Assembly: GCF_000226095.1 (NCBI RefSeq)
Contig: NC_016474.1
Span: 620,001-684,000 of the forward strand
Reading direction: 5' to 3'
Length of the DNA: 64,000 nucleotides
Source: Thermothelomyces thermophilus ATCC 42464
Taxonomy: Eukaryota; Ascomycota; Sordariomycetes; Sordariales; Chaetomiaceae
The number at the start of each line of letters is the position of its first letter. The first letter of the stretch is position 1. Of this stretch, positions 1 to 11,062 are shown in pieces. The translations under genes and the position numbers were made by a program. The notes under the pieces are model-generated. The model did not search any database. It was given only the letters and a program-made list of their open reading frames with translations, and had not been told where the DNA came from.

Positions 1-386
1 GCAGTCGCGGGCGGATCTGAGCTTTGGGATTGGAATTGTAGAGGTGCACTGGAACCCGCGCCCTGCCGTCTTTTGGTTCGGCCCTGGTCGTTGGCACCGC
101 CATAGTCCTTACGCTTCTTTGCTCTAGACCTGCGCTGCCTCTGGTTGGCATACACCAGCTTCCAGTACTTCTTGGCGTTCTTGATGCCTTCGCCCGTGAT
201 CTTCCAGTCGTCTGGCTGCGTAGTCGTTCGTGGAGAGGCTGGAGGTGAATGGAGCGAAGGAATCGCACTCAAAATCGGGCTTGGGTATGCCGGAGCTTCA
301 CTTGCGTCTTTGGCCGGGTTATCTTCGTTCGCTTCTATGGATTTAGCAGGTGTGCCGTTTCTCGGATCCCCTGGCGGGTATTCCAT
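1..386 (-). CDS. Partial unknown protein, N-terminal part; runs off the left edge
   Basis: Reading leftward from an ATG at 386-384 (context AAGATGG, purine at -3 and G at +4), the frame stays open for 128 codons to the window edge, so the C-terminus is missing. The product starts Met-Glu-Tyr-Pro-Pro-Gly-Asp. Residues about 1-75 are rich in Pro, Ser, Ala and Thr and look disordered. Residues about 76-115 are strongly basic, with Lys/Arg clusters resembling a nuclear or nucleic-acid-binding segment (inference). No family is recognised. The frame is also open upstream to a TGA at 606-608, but that stretch has no ATG and is pyrimidine-rich, so I read it as 5' leader. A TATA-like box lies about 350 bp upstream. 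An ORF of over 200 codons without a stop is unlikely by chance at this base composition. Confidence 0.6.
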   Translation of the reverse strand, partial: MEYPPGDPRNGTPAKSIEANEDNPAKDASEAPAYPSPILSAIPSLHSPPASPRTTTQPDDWKITGEGIKNAKKYWKLVYANQRQRRSRAKKRKDYGGANDQGRTKRRQGAGSSAPLQFQSQSSDPPAT

Positions 387-605
387 CTTAACTGCTGCGG
401 CAAATGGAAGCCAAGGGCGTTCAGTCAAGCAGACTGCCTCCAGAATGTCAATAGCAGGCAACAAAGGATGAAATGCTGTGTTCGTCGGACCCCGTAAAAC
501 CGAGGAAACGTCGAGAGGGAAAGCGAGTAAGCGAGTAATAGGCCAGAGAGGTTGACCGGTCAAAAAAGTTGACCAGCTTTGCGAGAAATCTAGGTTGCGG
601 TATCC

Positions 606-2405
606 TCAAGTGGCGCTTGTGGATGACTAGTTGCTGTTTATCGGTAAGGGAAAGCGTTTTGGAACTCGGTCTCCCTAAAACGATGCGGATGAGTGATTCC
701 CAGGAGAAGGAGAGGTCAGGAAAGCGGTAACTGTGCTTTTATATGATGAGATGTGCAGTGTTCGGCCGGGGGGGAGGAGTAGGCCAGTGGAAAGGGCACT
801 CGAAGTGAAGGTCCGGGCTCCCGAGGAACGAGCATCAGTAGGTCAGTGGGCAGTTTGACAACGGCACCCAATGCCTCTTGACAAAGAGCAACGTTGTGAC
901 GGGTTAGCGGGACCTATCGGAACCGGATGCCGCTCGGATGTCTTGCACAGTCTCGATAAATATGATGGCCTTGTATCCGGGCCTGTTTCGAGAAGAGGTA
1001 AGAGAAGGAAAGTTGGAAGGGTAGGTATGTGCCGAGAATTGAGCAGAAATGAAGAAATAAGAGATCCTCGTGAAGCCAGAAATGTCAGAAATACCCGAGG
1101 AATGTTTCGGTGTCAAGACCAAGGATTGGCAGGTTTCATGGAGTTGCAGGTCCTCGGGCTTTACAGGTGCTTAACCACCCGGTTCAGGATTATCAAGCAA
1201 CAAATCTGCATTGGATTTGCTGGAGACCTGTTGAGGAAAATCATGCCGAGGGTCAAACGAAGAGAAACGTGTGTGTGGACGTGGGGAGAAAGAAAAGGCA
1301 TTCGAATGGCGCCAGAATATAAGGTGCAATTGCTTAGCCAGCGATTGCGGCGTCGCTTTTGCGGTTCACAGACGGGCAAGTTTGCGCCTAGATACGAGTG
1401 AAGAACGACAGCAGTAACAAGGTCTCAGAACCTTTGGAAACAGCATTGCTGCGTAGACCCGAGACAACTCGGATACCTGTCCTCGACCTGCCGAAGATTT
1501 GTTGAACGCCGCTGGGCTACCAACAAGCCTAGAAATGCCCAAGACCAAAATATCTCAACCATGGTCACGCCCTCCAAGCATGGTAAGTCAACATCACTTC
1601 AGGTCTGGCATCTCCTACCCAATTACAAGGCAAAGTCCCGTTCCTTTCCTCCCTTCTCCCCGGGCATAAACCCATGGGCACCCTACAACGGGAACTGCGA
1701 TGCATGCTTCTCTCGTAGGTGCTTGTTTAGAAGGCATCTTCAAGCAAATGGGGAAGACGCTAGGGAAGGATAGGACGATGCTTCTGCGCTGAGGTATTAT
1801 TGTAGTTATCAGCGAACGCAGACTTGGTATCAGCTAGCGTCATCATATTCGGTAGATGAGTGGGCACCCCTTTCTCGGTTCACTTTGTGCATGCGGGTAT
1901 GTTGTGCTTGTACTTCGGCGGCTATGCTCATTTGTCTTCCATAAAGCTTGTGCTTGCACGCAGAATCGGTGTCCTGACAGTCTGTGTGGCTCCGCGAACT
2001 GTACGTTTGGTGTTAGCTGTTGAAGGTATATATAGATTATGCCGAATCACTTCGTAGGATCGTGGCACATGTCAGCATTCGAGCAGTTGGTCAGCAGGGC
2101 AAGGGGGCACTGGTTTGAAAAATGTGGGGATTGGTTGCAGCCTTACGGACCCACATAATAAACTCTGGACGCTTGTGTTTCAAGATCAATGGCGCCCCTT
2201 CTCCTTGGTACAAAAGTTAAGCTTGATCTCATGCTACTTCACCCTCAGCCCTCCTTTGAACTCGAGGATTGAAGTCGAGGACCTGCAGGCTACGCTCCAC
2301 TGGCGGAGGAAACATTGGCATCTCCAGAGCCACAGAAGGCACGCGTGAAACTCGCGCTTGGCATGAAACGTACCTACCAAGCTACCCCGCCCAAGCTAGC
2401 TCGAA
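606..2405. other. Intergenic region, no gene I can support
   Basis: This holds the shared upstream region of the left-edge gene (minus) and the CorA gene (plus). One plus-strand ORF at 871-1401 (176 codons, Arg-rich) and several shorter ORFs have no recognisable motif, intron structure or family. A well-placed ATG at 1561 (context CAACCATGG) is followed 22 nt into the frame by a GTAAGT donor-like string, which could be a small first exon, but I found no convincing continuation. Composition is ordinary and not RIP-like. Confidence 0.4.
736..743 (-). promoter_or_regulatory. TATA-like box upstream of the left-edge gene
   Basis: The minus strand reads TATAAAAG here, about 350 bases upstream of the ATG at 386. 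It is followed by a pyrimidine-rich leader with CT runs, common in fungal 5' regions. The assignment rests on motif and position only. Confidence 0.35.
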
Positions 2406-4602
2406 ATGTCGGTTAGAGGAGCTGGCGGGCCAGACCCAGCTCCGCCCAACTTCGCGGGCGCATCCAGCCCCTCCACTGCACGGCCTCCGAGCAACGTGCA
2501 TGACTGGCAATCCCGGCGTGGACATACCAGTGGAAGCGACACTCAAGCAAGCTCGCACGTGCATTATGCACCCGGTACCGCACCCTCCAGCCCGGCAGCG
2601 ATCCCGACCGACTTCATTTTGTCCCGCTTCAACACTGAAGCGGCGACGAACCCCGGCGCCCGACGTCGGCTGAGTCGCGTCGGGACCTTCAAGACGGTGG
2701 ATGACTTTGAGGAGTTTTCGGTTAGGCCTGGCTGGCATCGTATGTTTGCAGCAAAAAGTCTCGGTCTCACCGAGGCGAGAGCCCACCCTACTCCCTACTC
2801 CCTACTCGGTCCCCCTTTGCCTCCATGTCCTTTTCAGTTTCTTCTTTTTTTGTTTGCTTGCTTACCGTCTCGCTAACGCCTCAGCCTCCTCTCAGCCGGC
2901 GCCGAACCGGGTGTGGATCCGAGCAAACCGGACGGCGGCCATGCATTCATGCCGACGCTGAGCGCGCCCTGCGCAATCACTGTCGTCGACTTCTCCCAGG
3001 AGAGTCTATCCCTTCAAAGGCTCGACAACGAGACACTGCCGACGTTTCTGAGCAGGCCGCATCCTGACTGGGCCAAATGCCGTTGGATCAACGTAAATGG
3101 CCTGAGCTGGGACGTCATTAAGGCTCTGGGCCGGCATAAAAACCTACACCGGCTGGCAATCGAGGACATTATGAACACTAGGAACAGGACAAAGGCAGAA
3201 TGGTATGTTGTAGCCGCGGCATGCCGGCACCGAACGGGGAGCCCTGGGCTTAGCAAGTCGGCAGGTTTCCCACACACGCCTTTATCGTCCTGACACTTCA
3301 AAAACTCGTCCATCTCTACGAACCAGAGAGCGACGACAGCGACCCCGAATCGGAAGAGGAGTCCAGAAGCCAGAAAAGCGTGTCGAGCAAGCGCGGCACT
3401 AAATCACCTCGCCGGCTGTTCAGACGCTTGAGGAGGGCGCTGCGAGGACGGCCTGCCGATGAGGCAGAGAGACGCCCACGTAAAGAAAAGATGCCAAGTC
3501 TCCGGGACGCGGGGGGCTATCCTTGGTCGCCACCCACCGGCTTCTCCGACTTGCCGGACATCAGCCAGCTGCGCACCCTGCAGCGCTACCATACCTCGCC
3601 AAACGACCCAAGAACGCAGTACATGGAGAAACACTCCGCCTTGTCCACCAGAAACTTGGCAGTAGCCTGCGAACAAGTATCCATATTTCTCACCAACGAC
3701 AATTGTATCATCAGTTTTTTCGAGCAATCAGCGCAGGATATCGAGGGGCCCATAATTCGGCGCCTACAAACCAACGACACCATCATCAGGCAGTGAGTCC
3801 AAAGCTCTCCTTTGTCTCTTGCCCGCGCCGCGAAGCCCTGCTAATGACGCTCTGCCGCCAAAGATCATGCGACGCCTCCATGGTCGGACAGGCCATCATG
3901 GACGGGATTATTGACTTGGCGATTCCGGTCGCTGCCTGCTACGGTGATGTGATCAGCGACCTCGAACTCGATGTCCTGACTCGACCCAACATCGGGCATA
4001 CCAAGAGTCTCTACATTCTCATATCCGAGATCAACAAGATCCTGTCCTTCATCAATCCAATCACGACGCTGATCAATGCGCTGCGTGACCACGAAGCCAA
4101 GTTGGCGCCAGACGTAGTCATGTCACACCTGTTGGACCCAAGCCACGGTGTCATCATCACGCCTATGACCAACACCTACCTGGGGGATGTGCTTGATCAT
4201 TGTCTCCTGATTACCGAGACACTTAACCAGCTAAAGGGCTCGGCCGACGGCATGATCGGGCTCATTTTCAACACGATATCCGCCAATCAGAACGAGTCGA
4301 TGAAGCAGCTCACCATAGCGACCATCATCTTCCTCCCTCTGACCTTCTTGACTGGCTATTTCGGACAGAACTTCGAGCCTTTCAATGTCCTGAAAGAGGA
4401 TATTGGCTACTTGTAAGCACCGGTCCGTCGTTCACTCTCGGCGTCTTGCTGACCGTCAGACAGCTGGAAGATCGCCATCCCTGTGGTCGCCGTGACCACT
4501 ATCGCCTTGCTCTGGGAGGGCATGTACGAGTACTGTAGGGCTTTGCTACAGCGGCACCACATCGTACGCCTGAGGAGGAACCGCCGGAAGAGGCGTAATT
4601 AG
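2406..4602 (+). CDS. CorA-like magnesium/divalent-cation transporter
   Basis: Joining exons 2406-2739, 2896-3202, 3265-3792, 3864-4412 and 4464-4602 gives 618 residues. All four introns (156, 62, 71 and 51 nt) are GT-AG and keep the frame; the first acceptor was chosen because the nearer AG breaks the frame. The long N-terminal part (about 1-530) is cytosolic and includes a basic, low-complexity insert near residues 225-290. Two hydrophobic helices follow at about 535-556 and 575-595, near the C-terminus as in CorA proteins, with a basic tail of Arg/Lys. The signature after helix 1 reads Gly-Tyr-Phe-Gly-Gln-Asn-Phe (GQN at 557-559) where the canonical family has GMN. Family knowledge: homopentameric membrane channels for Mg2+ and related ions. 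The GQN variant may alter ion choice (inference). The start at 2406 is the first in-frame ATG of the exon and is less certain than the rest. Confidence 0.88.
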
Positions 4603-5991
4603 GCCCGGGCATGTATATTAGGGTGAGCCAAGTCCTTGCCACATAATGACAGGAGGTCAGGTTAAGCATGTTGGGGAGCCTCTCCGGTCCAGCCTCCTCT
4701 TTTTGCATCTAGCCGAGGCCACAGGGAAAGCGTCGTTACCCGTGGATTAACCCCGAGAGGCCGGTCTGTCTGAAGCCAGCTCCTCAATTCTCGGTTGCCG
4801 AGCAGAAGCAACCGTAGGGGTGATGGGACTTGCAATTGCAAGTCCGGCGGGCCAAGATGGTAGGCGGAACCGCACCACCTCTTGAGAGAGCGAGCCTGAG
4901 TCTTCGTGTACATGCATGAGCAATACATGATGTACGGCCATCTTTGAGCAGGAGATGGCGGCGCCAAGATTGCTGATGTTCATCGGGGGGCGGTTCACTA
5001 ACGGCGACCAAAGACGCCACCGCTTTCGGTCTCGGTCGGCTCGCTGTTCAAGATCGCGGGGGCCCATCCTCGATTGCTTGGTCAGGCGGTGGACTCCTCC
5101 GGTTGGTGCGGGTCTTGGAATACCAAGCACTAAACAAGAAGAAGCCCCCGGACCCGGTCGGGGGCTTGTTAACCCGGTTCGATGGCCCCGCAGTAAGCCG
5201 GGCTGACCCGTCCAGGGCTTGCCGTTTACGAAGTTGAATACGAGCTGCTTAATCAGTTAGCCGCCGTCGATCACTTGTGCTGCCCCGCACGCAGCAACAG
5301 TTTTTCATTGTCAGTCTCGTACCATAGAGTATCCTACTCACGATTCACCCAGAGAGGATGGGAGGACCTCGTGAGTCTTGCTTGAGGCGGTGTGCTGGAG
5401 AAGAGGAATGTACGTGGAGTGTCCGAGAAAGGGTGGCCGCTGCCTTGGGTAGATGTGGCTGAAGCTCGTGCTTATGTATGTATACGCTACGGACGGGAGC
5501 CGATGCGGTCGACATGGACAGCGTGTTCCGCACACTGGATTGCTGGTTGAGGCGCTGGGTCTGAACCGACTGCTGTTTGCAAGACAATGCCTAGGGACCT
5601 TCTGCACCTCGCCAGCTGTTTGTCATGTCCCCGATGGGACAGCTGTCTGCGCTACACGACCAGTCACGGGCCTGGTTTGCCGATATCCATCTCCCAACGC
5701 CACGAGACAAGAATACGAGCTTCTGCTACGATCTAGTCCCTGCAGCTGCCGCCTTCCCTGGCTGGTCCAAAATACTACCACGTCATGCTTGACCCGAGTG
5801 GCTAGTTCCTTGGGCGTGCCATAAACATGCGAATGGTACCTTGCTATTGTCTATAAGTTCGCCTCAAACCCAACTCCGATTCTTCCAGTGTTTGTCGGCA
5901 CTCGCCAAGCTGTTCTTCATATTTGTGCTGCTCGGTGCCGCGCTTCAACTACTACCACTGATTCAGCTCACCGGGGCGCACAACACTCAGC
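4603..5991. other. Intergenic region between the transporter and the secreted-protein gene
   Basis: Overlapping ORFs on both strands (for example 4747-5130 minus, 4955-5206 plus, 5453-5824 plus) lack recognisable domains and do not join through convincing introns. I take the first part as the 3' region of the transporter and the last few hundred bases as promoter and leader of the gene at 5992. A strong GC-rich hairpin at 5142-5167 is listed separately. Confidence 0.45.
5142..5167. repeat. Perfect 9-bp inverted repeat with 8-nt loop
   Basis: AAGCCCCCG at 5142-5150 pairs exactly with CGGGGGCTT at 5159-5167 around the loop GACCCGGT. It is isolated in intergenic DNA about 540 bp beyond the transporter stop codon. 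It could be a structured 3' RNA element or a chance palindrome; fungi do not use this kind of hairpin as a terminator. Confidence 0.5.
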
Positions 5992-6812
5992 ATGCATCGT
6001 TTCTCGTTGGTTGCTACCGCCTTGCTTGGACTGACCAAGGGGGTCTTGGGTGACACAGAGACCTGTGGTCAGGTACCGTATGACCCCTCGAAGGTATGTT
6101 CTTGATGGCCACTCCCTCCCCCAGAACAGCAGTGCGAGACGCAGTGCTTACCAAGTTGTGTCGTCCGTAGTACGTCTGCTGGGACAATGAGTTCCTCTGC
6201 CCTATCACGGCGGGTGAACCGCTGTCCTACTGCGCCGGTGCATGCTACAGCAAGTTCATGTACACGTGCACAAACAACGTCCTGACTCTCCTCCCGCCTG
6301 TCGAGACCCCGTTTACGCTCACGGCCGACAACCCGAACCTTCCCATCCACGGCAAGCCTGTTACCGCTGCCAACCAGCACTGGGTAGTAAACGGCGAAAC
6401 CGCTAGCTACTGCCCCGACCAAGTCGGCGACGCCTGCCCGCCCGGCAACGAGACCGTCATCGTTTCCGGGGGCGGGACTGTTTCCATGAGCGTCATGGTT
6501 CCCGGCGGGCAGCAGGCCTACCTTGACCCGTACTGGAACATGGGCTATACCCAGGCTCACTCGGCCTACATCCCCCCCGGAAGCATTACGACGGGCTTTG
6601 GCGCTTACCAGGGTGGTGGCTTCGTCAACCTCAACGGCAACGGCTGGGGCTGGGCTGCCTGCCCCCCAAGGGCTTCCGGCGGCGGCGGTCCGGCCTGGAA
6701 CCTGGTCGCGAGAAATGATACGAATGCAGAGCGATACAAGGATTGCTCGCCCATCAACCTCAAGATTCACTCCCTACCGAGCGGCACCGTGGGCGCCTGG
6801 CAGTATACATAA
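5992..6812 (+). CDS. Secreted protein with CBM52-like cysteine-rich N-terminal domain
   Basis: Exons 5992-6093 and 6171-6812 join across a 77-nt GT-AG intron at a codon boundary to give 247 residues. Residues 1-20 form a typical signal peptide ending Val-Leu-Gly before Asp-Thr-Glu-Thr-Cys. Six cysteines at 25, 37, 44, 55, 59 and 67, with the pattern YDPSKYVC and LCP, resemble the carbohydrate-binding module family 52 found in fungal endo-1,3-beta-glucanases. The C-terminal part (about 78-247) carries Gly-rich stretches, the string TQAHSAYIPPGS and four more cysteines (115, 123, 198, 226). It resembles a widespread family of small secreted fungal proteins often labelled IgE-binding or cell-wall proteins (from memory, moderate confidence). 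No catalytic residues are evident. Likely extracellular or wall-bound. It converges with the FAD synthase gene. Confidence 0.8.
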
Positions 6813-7490
6813 GAGTTAATGAGTAATGCTCATCATGCCAAGCCCTGCGGGCGTTGGGTTTTGGGAGATAAAACTTTACACTCTGTAGATATTCGAGTAG
6901 GATGCAATACACGTAAGCAGGCTACAGGAGCGTGCTTCTCGGAGAACGCCGGATCATGTCGAGGACACCATCGTTGAACCGACTAAGTATCCTACAGAAG
7001 AAGACTTGCGGGCCTGATGTAACAGGCATGGTACGACGGTTTCCGGGGAGATGATTTCTCTAGGGGCTAATGATAACTACCGAAAAGTTGGCATCCGCCA
7101 GCTGGCTGAAGAACACCCCGCCGCTTTTCGGAAACAATATATCCAATGGCTCCCCGAAACAATGGGTGTTTATGATGGGCTGTCCTCCTTCCGGAGGCCT
7201 CGTTTAGGCAACCACAATCAAGATTGTACTGCCGGGATGTAGCAGAGCGTGAGCTCAATCGGGGAAGGACGCTCATGCAGCCACGCAATGCCGTCTATAA
7301 TGCCCCTCTATATCGTCTATAACGCGCAGTGCTGCAAGGTCAGCCCAAGTTTTCACCCCACACTCGACCACGAGGTCAAGTCCGTTTTATCGAAGCTGCT
7401 CTGCAGAGCGTAAAGAAATCTTTCAACTGGCAAGCGATTGCTATGCAGTTTCGGACTGTGGGTCAAATAGAGTTTTCGGGATGGCCGCTG
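6813..7490. other. Convergent 3' intergenic region
   Basis: This separates the 3' ends of the secreted-protein gene (plus) and FAD synthase (minus), so it should hold both 3' untranslated regions. A 63-codon plus-strand ORF at 7051-7242 and an 81-codon one at 7329-7574 show no recognisable feature. I see no other gene or repeat. Confidence 0.5.
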
Positions 7491-8571
7491 TCAATCGCGA
7501 CCAAGACGCTCCTCGTCGTCATCCCTGAGCTCATATGCTGGTCTGAAGACCGATGGACTTCCGCTGACTGCTAACGCTGGGTTCGGGCGGGTATTAGTGA
7601 CACCACCTAGAGATGTGAAGCCTCGGTTGTACAGTTCGCAAAACGGGATGTGGAGGTGCCGGATAAACTGTTTGAGCGTCAGCTTTGCTCTATGCACCAC
7701 CACACGGCCTGGTCATATTATTGAAGGAGTTGGGAGATAAAAGATGGCTCACCGCCCATATCTCGACATAGTGCCAGTCAATGACGGGGTGCACACGCAT
7801 GAACTGCGGCCAGCCTTCGTCTGTAGGGTCGAAGTGTGTCAGAAACTCGCCATGCGGGTCTGTCCTCCTTGTTCCCAAAAATATCGCTCTTATGGCGGGC
7901 CTGTCCTTCAAATACGCCTCCAGGGCCGGTCGCATCGGCAACGTGTAGCGTTTGAGGTCGAGATGGTATCGCTTCTCCGACGCCTCCACGAAATCCTCAA
8001 CCTCCGCAAAGGGATCAGGAGCAACTATGTATATTGCCTGCAAGCGGCTGGGAGGAGCGACCGGTGAAGTCGCGGCATGTCCAGGAAGCGGATCCGCTAT
8101 TGTCTCGGTCGTGTCGGGATCGTCGGCGGCAGGGCCCGAGGTTGAGGCATATGCAGGCAGACAGGCCATAATCAAGACTAGGAGGACAAGGCAGTCTTTA
8201 CCGCCATTGTATGAAAGCGAAAGATGGGCGGGCCTGCATGTTGTCAATCGTGTCAGTCAATGTCTCGATATGTCCAGGTTATCTCCTGTCGGCCCGCCCT
8301 CACCTCGGCCATTATCACACATCACCTACCCATACCGGCGCAGCGCCTCCTGGATCACACCCATCGACACCCTGACCTGACTTTGGACATTGCGTAAAAC
8401 ACGGTCATCGGTCTGCTCGGCGAGAAACGCATCGATTTTGGCCTGGAGCTCGAAGCAAATATCGGGTAGAGCACGCGGCATCACACCGCGTGGATCAGGT
8501 AGGCTGTCAGTCTTGGTGACGCCATTGACCCGCGCAACATCTTGATGTTGAAACGCTGAGTTGGCTGTCAT
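7491..8571 (-). CDS. FAD1: FAD synthase (FMN adenylyltransferase)
   Basis: Reading leftward, exons 8571-8330, 8233-7753 and 7667-7491 join across introns of 96 and 85 nt (GT-AG, frame kept) to give 299 residues. This is the PAPS-reductase/PP-loop type enzyme that transfers AMP from ATP to FMN to make FAD, as in yeast Fad1. The PP-loop reads SYNGGKDC at residues 88-95. A second conserved block, IFLGTRRTDPHG, spans about 198-209, followed by HPVIDWHYVEIWA, and the C-terminal block holds RGFTSLGG and TRPNP before ending in DDDEERLGRD, which is normal for the family. Introns were placed so that RRYG-PAHLSLSY and EIWA-FIRHL are continuous. I chose the ATG at 8571; further in-frame Met codons exist upstream (8709) and downstream (residue 31). 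The gene is expected to be essential. Its start is close to the RIP-mutated block. Confidence 0.9.
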
Positions 8572-8840
8572 TTCTCCCGTTTCCAGAAATGGCCTTTGCG
8601 GGATCAAGAAGGGTGAGAGGCCAGATACAAGAAGCTGGGCGTTCGTGGCCAGGTGGAACTTCGCATGGAAAGTTAGGTGGGGCTGAGGCACAATGCGGGG
8701 GCGGGACACATGGGCCTCGCGTAACCGAAAGTTTTAGAACCACCGAAAGGGTGTGACCGTATTTCAGTTTACGAAGGATGGAAAACTACAGATGTCGCTA
8801 CCAAAAGAACTGGCTCACCGCCAAATTTGACCGGCAGAAT
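8572..8840. other. Upstream region of FAD synthase and edge of the repeat block
   Basis: About 270 bases of normal composition separate the FAD synthase start from the AT-rich block. The change occurs between about 8820 and 8870: to the left CpG, CpA and TpG are common, to the right they nearly vanish. The promoter of FAD synthase must lie within this short strip unless it reaches into mutated DNA. Confidence 0.6.
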
Positions 8841-9318
8841 GAAGCCATTAAAAGCAATATAAAGTACAGTCACATCTAAAAAGTAATTAGCTACATTAGG
8901 ATTAGCAGGTCTTTTATATATGACCCTACTATCTTCTAAGACATATAGCAATAATAACACTAGGCATTTAAATATAGAAATAGGTCTCCTAATTCCTTAG
9001 AAAGTATAGAAAGAGCTTAGATATATAGGGAATTTAGTAATATATAGCTCCTCCCTTATTATAAATATATTCCTTATACCTAGTTATAAATAATAGGACT
9101 ATCCTCTCCTAATCCTAGGGCACTAGTCTGTTCTACTCTTTATATAAGACCTCTTCTATATACCTAAGGTTATAAATTCTATAGTACCACTAGCTAATCT
9201 AAATCTTTATAATATACTAGAGGTTCTTAATAAGGTTTAAATCTAGGCTCTAAGCTAACTACTCTAGAGTAACTATTTATAATATAGCCTTATAGTTTTA
9301 AGTATCTTTTAAAGTATA
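8841..9318. other. RIP-mutated AT-rich sequence of unknown origin
   Basis: Very AT-rich with many TA and CTA words and no readable coding frame. It precedes the LINE fragment L1 and continues after it at 10260-10424, since the 13-bp target duplication of L1 joins the two pieces. I recognise no transposon family in it. The minus ORF at 8769-8960 straddles the composition boundary and looks accidental. Confidence 0.5.
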
Positions 9319-10259
9319 TTATTATTATTAATCCTATATTACTATGCTAATAAGTATACTAGAGCCTCTCTAGTTATATATAAAGGAAACTATACCTAAT
9401 AGGCTAGGTAAAAACCTCTATCCCGCCTTTAACGCCTAATCTAGAATACTAATACACTACAAAGAAAAAGAGAAGTAGCCAGAATAGCCCTATAGAAGCC
9501 TCGCCTCCTAGTCTAGCCTCCTTATAAGGCAGTATTCTAGGAGCCTCCCTAGGTCTATTAGCTACTATAGAACCTTCCTTACTAAACGATAGTTATAGGC
9601 CCCTATACCTTATAATATAAGGTCTAGGTCCCTTTATAACTATATTTCCCAGGATTTCTATATTTGGCTTCTTAGTAGGTTTAGGTACCAAATAACTAGG
9701 TGCTTAATAGTCTCCTTTCCCTAGCTATAGGTATAGTAAGGAGTATTAACCCCTAGGACTTAAATCCTAAATAGGAAGTTATAAAGGCTAATAGCCCCTA
9801 TATAGGCCTATACTAGTAGGGAGCTCTAGGCCTTTATTAGGCCCTAGTGCCTTTATAGGCCTTCCCTTATAAAAATTAGGTATAGGGGATCCTTGTCTAA
9901 CACGTGCTATATCCTCTTACTAGCTTAATTAGCCTTCTAACGGTTGCTCTAGCTAGCCATTACGGCTAGTTCTATAGCCTATAACCTTCTTTATAAGGTC
10001 TATAGGGGAGGTTAACCCCCTCTATAGCCTTCCTAAACCTACTACTAGACTGTCGACCTTGCTACCTCTAGAGCTATAGGCTTCGGCTCCTAGCCCCTTG
10101 CCCTAGCCCTTCTCTTCTGGAACCTCTGGCTTAGCCTGTTATAGGCCTGTTGGATAAGAGCCCTCGTAGGGACCTGGGAGGCCCCCGGACCTGCCTTGGT
10201 CTGTAGGAGTGGCTAGTCGAGTTTGGCTTTGAAGTTAGCTAGCCTCTTGTTAAGATGGT
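9319..10259 (-). mobile_element. L1: 3' fragment of a Tad1-like LINE
   Basis: This is the reverse complement of the 3' end of the full-length LINE at 37497-42943, including its short TAA tail (ATT repeats from 9319) and the C-terminal coding end. It is truncated at the 5' end, which is usual for LINEs. Flanks show a 13-bp target duplication: CTTTTAAAGTATA at 9306-9318 and CCTTTAAAGTATA at 10260-10272, one transition apart. RIP has filled the frames with stops. Confidence 0.85.
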
Positions 10260-10424
10260 CCTTTAAAGTATAGTAAGTAGCCTTATCTTCTTATTAAACT
10301 ACCTAGCCTTAAGCTTTAAAGACCTCTTTATAAAATAGATAAGTATATTTATTAAAAATAAGCTAGATATATTAGCTAGAGTTTATCTAAGTCCCTTTAG
10401 ATAAGATAACTAACTATTATAGGC

Positions 10425-10750
10425 CTAGGCTATACCTAGGCTAGATAATGCCTAGGCTTTACCTAAGCATTAGAATAGACCTACCTTACCTTACTTACCT
10501 ATACCTTATAGGCCTATAGAGCATTTGTTACTTGTTTATAACTTATCTAGTAAATATATAGCCAAGGCTTAATTAGGGCCTAACCTAAGGCCTAACTAGA
10601 CCCTACCTAGGTTATATATATATATATATTAGGTAAAAGGTACTCTTCTATATAACTCTTATATTCTTTTTCTTTTTCCTCCTTAAGATAATTAAATAAG
10701 ATATTATAGGCTTATCTATAGATACTATAAGGCTAGTATATTATATTTCG
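10425..10750 (+). repeat. Gyp-A copy 1 5' LTR
   Basis: It matches the LTRs at 35631-35970 (plus), 33881-34213 (minus) and 45565-45896 (minus). It starts TATTATAGGCCTAGGC where the least mutated copy starts TGTCACAGGCCTAGGC, so the terminal TG has become TA, as RIP would do. The right end is approximate, taken from where copy 4 stops matching. Confidence 0.7.
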
Positions 10751-10830
10751 ACTACCTTCCTATTAATAATAACTCCTTTAGGGAGTTATTAATAATATAG
10801 TTATAATAGATTTAAGAATATATAGGTCTT

Positions 10831-11050
10831 TGATAGAAGATAGTAGTTCCAATAGATAGAAGAAAGTTAGTAAGTTCAAAATAGTTCAAAAGTGCAATGC
10901 TTCTTCCTACATTTACTAGCCCTATAGCTTTATATAAGTAGAGGATAAGAACAAAGAACACTCCATTTGCTAGCCCGTTTACCAGATCTATAGGGCTTAT
11001 CTTATCTAACCTTATATAATAGACACGTCTATAGACAATGTACTATATCA
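10831..11050 (-). repeat. Gyp-B 3' LTR
   Basis: On the minus strand it begins TGATATAGTAC and ends CTTCTATCA, with the TG...CA ends normal for LTRs and a TATATAA box inside. It aligns end to end with the copy at 18459-18674; the differences are mostly C/T and G/A transitions plus a short indel. Confidence 0.9.
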
Positions 11051-11062
11051 AGTCCCCTGCCT
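11051..11062 (-). other. Gyp-B polypurine tract
   Basis: The minus strand reads GGCAGGGGACT directly before the 3' LTR, the expected place of the plus-strand primer in a gypsy element. It is interrupted by C and T, so the exact limits are uncertain. Confidence 0.6.

Noticed and set aside
871-1401. 176-codon plus-strand ORF in the left intergenic region
   Set aside because: No recognisable domain, no supporting introns, an Arg-rich random-like composition and overlapping open frames on the other strand. It could still be a species-specific gene, but nothing in the sequence supports it.
5453-5824. 123-codon plus-strand ORF upstream of the secreted protein
   Set aside because: It has many Cys and Arg codons but no signal peptide pattern or family match; more likely promoter-side DNA of the gene at 5992.
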